From Pseudomonas sp. TMP9 (GTDB taxonomy: Bacteria; Pseudomonadota; Gammaproteobacteria; Pseudomonadales; Pseudomonadaceae), in NCBI RefSeq assembly GCF_037943105.1, contig NZ_CP149803.1, positions 992,001 through 1,056,000 on the forward strand: DNA of 64,000 nucleotides, given 5' to 3'. The notes beneath the pieces were generated by a model that saw nothing but the letters and a program-made list of their open reading frames with translations, was not told the DNA's origin and made no database searches. Of the stretch, positions 60,418 through 64,000 are shown in pieces; position 1 is the first letter of the stretch, and each line of letters opens with the position of its first letter. Made by a program: the position numbers and the translations under genes.

Positions 60418-63400
60418 ATGGCTATTCGCGTCGCGCTGCACCACAAGACTACGTACCACTACGACCGTCGCGTGGGCCTGTCGCCCCACGAAGTACGCCT
60501 GCGTCCGGCGCCTCACGCACGCACGCCGATATTGTCTTACTCCTTAAGCGTCACGCCGGAAAAGCACTTTATCAACTGGCAGCAAGACCCCTACGGCAAT
60601 TACATTGGTCGTTTTGTCTTCCCGGAGAAAACCGACGTTTTAGAGTTTACCGTGGACCTGATCGCCGATATGACGGTGATTAACCCATTTGATTTTTTTG
60701 TCGAAAAGTATGCTGAGCAGTTCCCCTTCAGCTATCCCGAGCAATTGAATGATGAGTTGGCCGCGTACTTAAAAGCGACCGAGGCCGGCCCATTGGTTCA
60801 GCAATGGCTGAAAGCCGTTCGCGCTGAACTGCTGAAGAAACCATTGCCTGTCAATGACTTCCTGGTGGCCTTAAACCAGCGTCTGCAGGGTGATATTGGT
60901 TACACCTTGCGCATGGAGCCGGGTGTGCAAACGCCGGAAGAAACCCTTGAAAAGCGCTTCGGTTCTTGCCGCGATACGGCCTGGCTGCTGGTGCAGATAC
61001 TGCGTGAGTTTGGCTTGGCAGCACGCTTTGTCTCAGGCTACTTGATCCAACTGCGCGCCGATCAAGAGGCACTTGATGGCCCTAGCGGCACCGAACAAGA
61101 CTTTACTGACCTGCACGCTTGGACTGAGGTGTTTATCCCGGGCGCTGGCTGGATTGGCCTCGACCCCACCTCCGGCATGCTGGCCAGCGAAGGGCATATT
61201 CCGCTGGCGTGTACCGCCATGCCTTCATCGGCAGCGCCCATCAGCGGTCTATCTGACAAGGCTGAAGTCACCTTCGATCACCAGATGACCATCACCCGTA
61301 TCCATGAAGATCCGCGGGTAAGTAAGCCTTACAGCGAAGACGATTGGCGGCTGATTGAACAGCTTGGCCACCAGGTTGATCGCGATTTAAAACAGCAGGA
61401 TGTGCGCTTGACTCAAGGCGGCGAGCCGACCTTTGTCTCCATTGATGATATGGATGGCGCGCAGTGGAACACTGAAGCCCACGGTAAGGAAAAACGCCAG
61501 CTGGCTGGGCAGTTAACCCATCGTCTAAAAAACCACTTTGCCCCCGGCGGCATGTTGCATTACGGCCAAGGCAAGTGGTACCCAGGTGAGCCGTTGCCGC
61601 GCTGGTCGTTGAATATTTACTGGCGTGTAGACGGTCTGCCGATGTGGTTGGATGAAAGCTTGTTTTCAGCCGACGATGCTGAAGACGGATACACCGACGA
61701 GCAGGCTAAGGCGTTCACTCAACAACTGCTGCGTAGTCTGAACTTAGCCCAAGGTTCGGCCATTGCGGCTTATGAAGACGTTGTGTTGCAGGCGCAGCGC
61801 GAGGAACAGTTACCGAATAACCTTGACCCGCTCAAGCTCGACCTGGCCGCACCAGAAGAGCGGCAACGTCTGGCGCGTCTGCTTGGTAAAGGCTTAGGGG
61901 CGGTGGCCGGCTATGTCATCCCCCTTGCAGCGCACGCTCCGGACCCTAAAATTTCCTTGGGCACTGCTTGGCGCACGTCAGTGTGGCCCCTTAAGCGTGA
62001 GCACCTGTATTTAACTGAAGGCGATTCGCCGTTAGGCCTGCGCTTGCCGTTGAATACATTGCCGTGGGTTTTGCCAAAGGAGCGCCCGCTCGATGTTGAG
62101 GTCGATCCCTTCGCGCCCCGATCGCCCTTACCTGGCACGGCCCCAGCACCCAGTGGCACAACCAAACACATCAGCGTAACGCGCAAGAAAAACGCGGAAA
62201 GCACGGCTGAAAAACAGTCCGCAAAAGACGTTATCCACACCGCCTTATGTGTCGAGGTGCGTGACGGTCGCTTGCATGTATTTATGCCGCCACTGCAGCG
62301 CATCGAAGATTACTTGGCCCTGGTTACGGCGGTTGAACACAGCGCCAGCAAGCTCCAACTGAAAATTCGTATGGAAGGCTATCAGCCACCCCGTGATCCA
62401 CGGATCAAGCTGCTTAGCGTCACCCCAGACCCAGGCGTGATTGAGGTAAACATTCACCCGGCGGCAAGCTGGGATGAGCTGGTCTACAACATCTCAACCC
62501 TGTATGAAGAGGCTCGGCTGATCCGTCTGGGCACTGAGAAGTTCATGCTCGACGGCCGGCACACCGGCACGGGCGGTGGCAACCATGCCACCCTCGGTGG
62601 CGCGACGGCTGAAGACAGCCCGATGTTGCGGCGCCCCGATTTGCTGAAAAGCCTGATCACCTACTGGCAGAACCATCCGGCCTTGTCCTACCTGTTCTCG
62701 GGCACCTTTATCGGCCCGACCAGCCAGGCACCGCGCGTCGATGAGGCGCGCGACGACAACCTCTATGAGCTGGCGATAGCCTTTCAGCAGATGGATCAAC
62801 TCTTGCCCACCATGCATCCGGGGGATAAGCCCTGGATGGTTGATCGGCTGCTGCGCAACTTGCTGGTGGATTTGACTGGCAACACCCACCGCAGCGAGTT
62901 TTCTATCGACAAACTGTATTCCCCAGACGGTCCTACAGGGCGCCTGGGGCTGGTTGAGTTTCGGGCTTTTGAGATGCCGCCACATGCGCGCATGAGCCTG
63001 CTGCAAATGCTCTTGCTGCGTGCGTTGGTCGCGCGTTTTTGGCGCGAGCCGTATCAAGCCAAGCTGGTCAATTGGGGCACTGCTCTGCATGATCGCTGGA
63101 TGCTGCCGCACTTTATTGCCCAAGACATCCGCGACGTGGTGCAAGACCTGCGTGCTCACGGCTATGCCTTCGAAGAGCGTTGGTTTGACCCCTTTATCGA
63201 GTTCCGCTTTCCGCGCTTTGGCACAGTGGTCTATGCCGGGGTTGAAATGGAAATACGCCAAGCAATCGAGCCTTGGCATGTGCTGGGTGAGGAAATGAGT
63301 GCTGGCGGCACGGCGCGCTATGTCGACTCATCGGTCGAGCGTTTGCAGCTGCGGGTGCGCGGGCTTACCGATGGGCGTCATGAAATTGCCTGCAATGGTC

Positions 63401-63753
63401 GTCGCGTACCGTTACACCCAACCGGCGTGCCGGGTGAATACGTCGCGGGTATTCGCTTCCGCGCGTGGAGCCCCTGGTCGGCGTTGCACCCGAGCATTAA
63501 AGTGCAGGCGCCGCTGACCTTTGATCTGGTGGATAACTGGAGTGGTCGGGCGATTGGCGGTTGCACCTATCATGTGGTGCACCCAGGTGGTCGCAGCGAG
63601 GAAAGTTCACCGGTTAATGCTAACGCGGCTGAAGCTCGGCGTTTTGCTCGTTTCTGGTCGCACGGCCATACACCGGGACCGATGCGCGTATTTAACGAAG
63701 CGCTGAATCCTAACTTCCCGCTGACCCTCGATTTGCGCTGGATGCCTTTTTAA
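60418..63753 (+). CDS. Transglutaminase-like DUF2126 protein
   Basis: A 1111-residue cytoplasmic protein. An N-terminal beta domain (about 1-90) precedes a papain-like transglutaminase core with Cys184 (FGSCRDTAWLL), His233 (DLHAWTEVF) and Asp249 (GLDPTSG), the full catalytic triad. The long remainder is DUF2126. Such proteins occur in conserved clusters with circularly permuted ATP-grasp, alpha-E and further transglutaminase proteins, thought to make or process an unknown peptide or protein modification. I chose the ATG at 60418, nine bases after AAGG, over an in-frame ATG ten codons upstream. The next gene starts 191 bases downstream. Confidence 0.92.
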   Translation: MAIRVALHHKTTYHYDRRVGLSPHEVRLRPAPHARTPILSYSLSVTPEKHFINWQQDPYGNYIGRFVFPEKTDVLEFTVDLIADMTVINPFDFFVEKYAEQFPFSYPEQLNDELAAYLKATEAGPLVQQWLKAVRAELLKKPLPVNDFLVALNQRLQGDIGYTLRMEPGVQTPEETLEKRFGSCRDTAWLLVQILREFGLAARFVSGYLIQLRADQEALDGPSGTEQDFTDLHAWTEVFIPGAGWIGLDPTSGMLASEGHIPLACTAMPSSAAPISGLSDKAEVTFDHQMTITRIHEDPRVSKPYSEDDWRLIEQLGHQVDRDLKQQDVRLTQGGEPTFVSIDDMDGAQWNTEAHGKEKRQLAGQLTHRLKNHFAPGGMLHYGQGKWYPGEPLPRWSLNIYWRVDGLPMWLDESLFSADDAEDGYTDEQAKAFTQQLLRSLNLAQGSAIAAYEDVVLQAQREEQLPNNLDPLKLDLAAPEERQRLARLLGKGLGAVAGYVIPLAAHAPDPKISLGTAWRTSVWPLKREHLYLTEGDSPLGLRLPLNTLPWVLPKERPLDVEVDPFAPRSPLPGTAPAPSGTTKHISVTRKKNAESTAEKQSAKDVIHTALCVEVRDGRLHVFMPPLQRIEDYLALVTAVEHSASKLQLKIRMEGYQPPRDPRIKLLSVTPDPGVIEVNIHPAASWDELVYNISTLYEEARLIRLGTEKFMLDGRHTGTGGGNHATLGGATAEDSPMLRRPDLLKSLITYWQNHPALSYLFSGTFIGPTSQAPRVDEARDDNLYELAIAFQQMDQLLPTMHPGDKPWMVDRLLRNLLVDLTGNTHRSEFSIDKLYSPDGPTGRLGLVEFRAFEMPPHARMSLLQMLLLRALVARFWREPYQAKLVNWGTALHDRWMLPHFIAQDIRDVVQDLRAHGYAFEERWFDPFIEFRFPRFGTVVYAGVEMEIRQAIEPWHVLGEEMSAGGTARYVDSSVERLQLRVRGLTDGRHEIACNGRRVPLHPTGVPGEYVAGIRFRAWSPWSALHPSIKVQAPLTFDLVDNWSGRAIGGCTYHVVHPGGRSEESSPVNANAAEARRFARFWSHGHTPGPMRVFNEALNPNFPLTLDLRWMPF

Positions 63754-63944
63754 ACCGCTATAGAACCTGAGCCATTTATGGCAGCCGCTGTGTACTCATT
63801 GACCTATGGTCAATAGAGTCTCAGCGGCTAGTTTGCTTTACACCTACTTGTGCGAGGATGCGCAGGTTCAATTTGCGCCAATGGCATCCGCATGCTGCGG
63901 CCCTGTGCACAGCCGCATAACTCGCGAAGATAAGAAAGTAACCT

Positions 63945-64000
63945 ATGTTTGAAAAGTTTATAGCTGACTACCGTGTAGCTCCCGGCAGCTTTGATGAGTT
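63945..64000 (+). CDS. Start of the next gene (cut by window edge), possibly circularly permuted ATP-grasp
   Basis: An ATG at 63945 opens a frame reading MFEKFIADYRVAPGSFDE to the window edge, preceded by AAGAAAG. In DUF2126 clusters the following gene is usually a circularly permuted ATP-grasp protein, whose N-terminus has a similar Gly-x-Phe-Asp-Glu pattern. Only 18 residues are visible, so the identification rests mostly on context. Confidence 0.45.
   Translation, partial: MFEKFIADYRVAPGSFDE

Overview
The window reads as chromosomal DNA of a Pseudomonas-type gammaproteobacterium. This rests on protein-level resemblance (dksA-gluQ, sfsA beside a PLP aminotransferase, folM-folE-folX, hrpA, trxB, a PpSB1-type short LOV protein), G+C-rich codon use and densely packed short palindromic intergenic repeats. 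It holds about 52 protein genes, two of them cut by the window edges. I saw no rRNA, tRNA, CRISPR array or intact insertion sequence. LAYOUT. 1-2.7 kb: the end of a TetR regulator, an operator-like palindrome, an Old Yellow Enzyme and an alpha/beta hydrolase. 3-7.8 kb: a GAF-GGDEF cyclase and a three-gene ABC-2 exporter of the GldA/GldF/GldG type. 7.9-12 kb: hrpA, carrying what looks like an in-frame repeat insertion. 12.1-13.3 kb: an AT-rich patch with an orphan membrane-anchored protein and a possible gene remnant. 13.3-23 kb: mixed housekeeping and accessory genes (ferric-reductase-like flavoprotein, histidine phosphatase, a divergent LysR/SDR pair, a BdbD/BdbC-like disulfide pair, amidase, HIT protein, lipoprotein, solute-binding protein, LysE exporter). 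23.5-28 kb: a FabH-like condensing enzyme, a 140-bp hairpin repeat, an ECF sigma/anti-sigma pair and two Crp/Fnr paralogues. 28-42.3 kb: a REC-PAS-GGDEF-EAL protein, phosphoglucomutase, a 51-aa DUF3309 protein, a 226-bp tandem repeat array and a giant cyclic beta-glucan synthase (NdvB type). 42.6-48 kb: gluQ, dksA, aminotransferase, sfsA, cysZ and trxB. 48-56 kb: the tetrahydromonapterin genes folM-folE-folX with DUF1244 and HopJ-family genes, then a MerR/LitR-type regulator, a DCC-family protein, an acyl-CoA dehydrogenase, a PilZ-like protein and a short LOV photoreceptor. 56-60 kb: flavodoxin, cupin, class II aldolase-like, MEST-like hydrolase and an MFE-2-type SDR. 60.4-64 kb: a transglutaminase/DUF2126 protein and the first codons of the next gene. 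HOW THE PARTS MAY WORK TOGETHER. The most interesting part is 48-56 kb. A LitR/CarH-family regulator without recognisable B12 ligands, a short LOV protein with the photoactive Cys at residue 53, and TGTA(C/T)A boxes in front of folM, an unknown gene, the regulator itself and the acyl-CoA dehydrogenase together suggest a blue-light regulon. It resembles the PplR/PpSB-LOV system described in Pseudomonas putida. Its wiring to the pterin operon and to fatty-acid oxidation is inference. The second theme is glucan/glucose-phosphate metabolism (pgm, ndvB). The third is repeat biology: at least five distinct hairpin or tandem repeat elements, one apparently inside hrpA and one filling the whole gap in front of the ECF sigma gene. 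Assignments rest on reading the translations; no database search was run.
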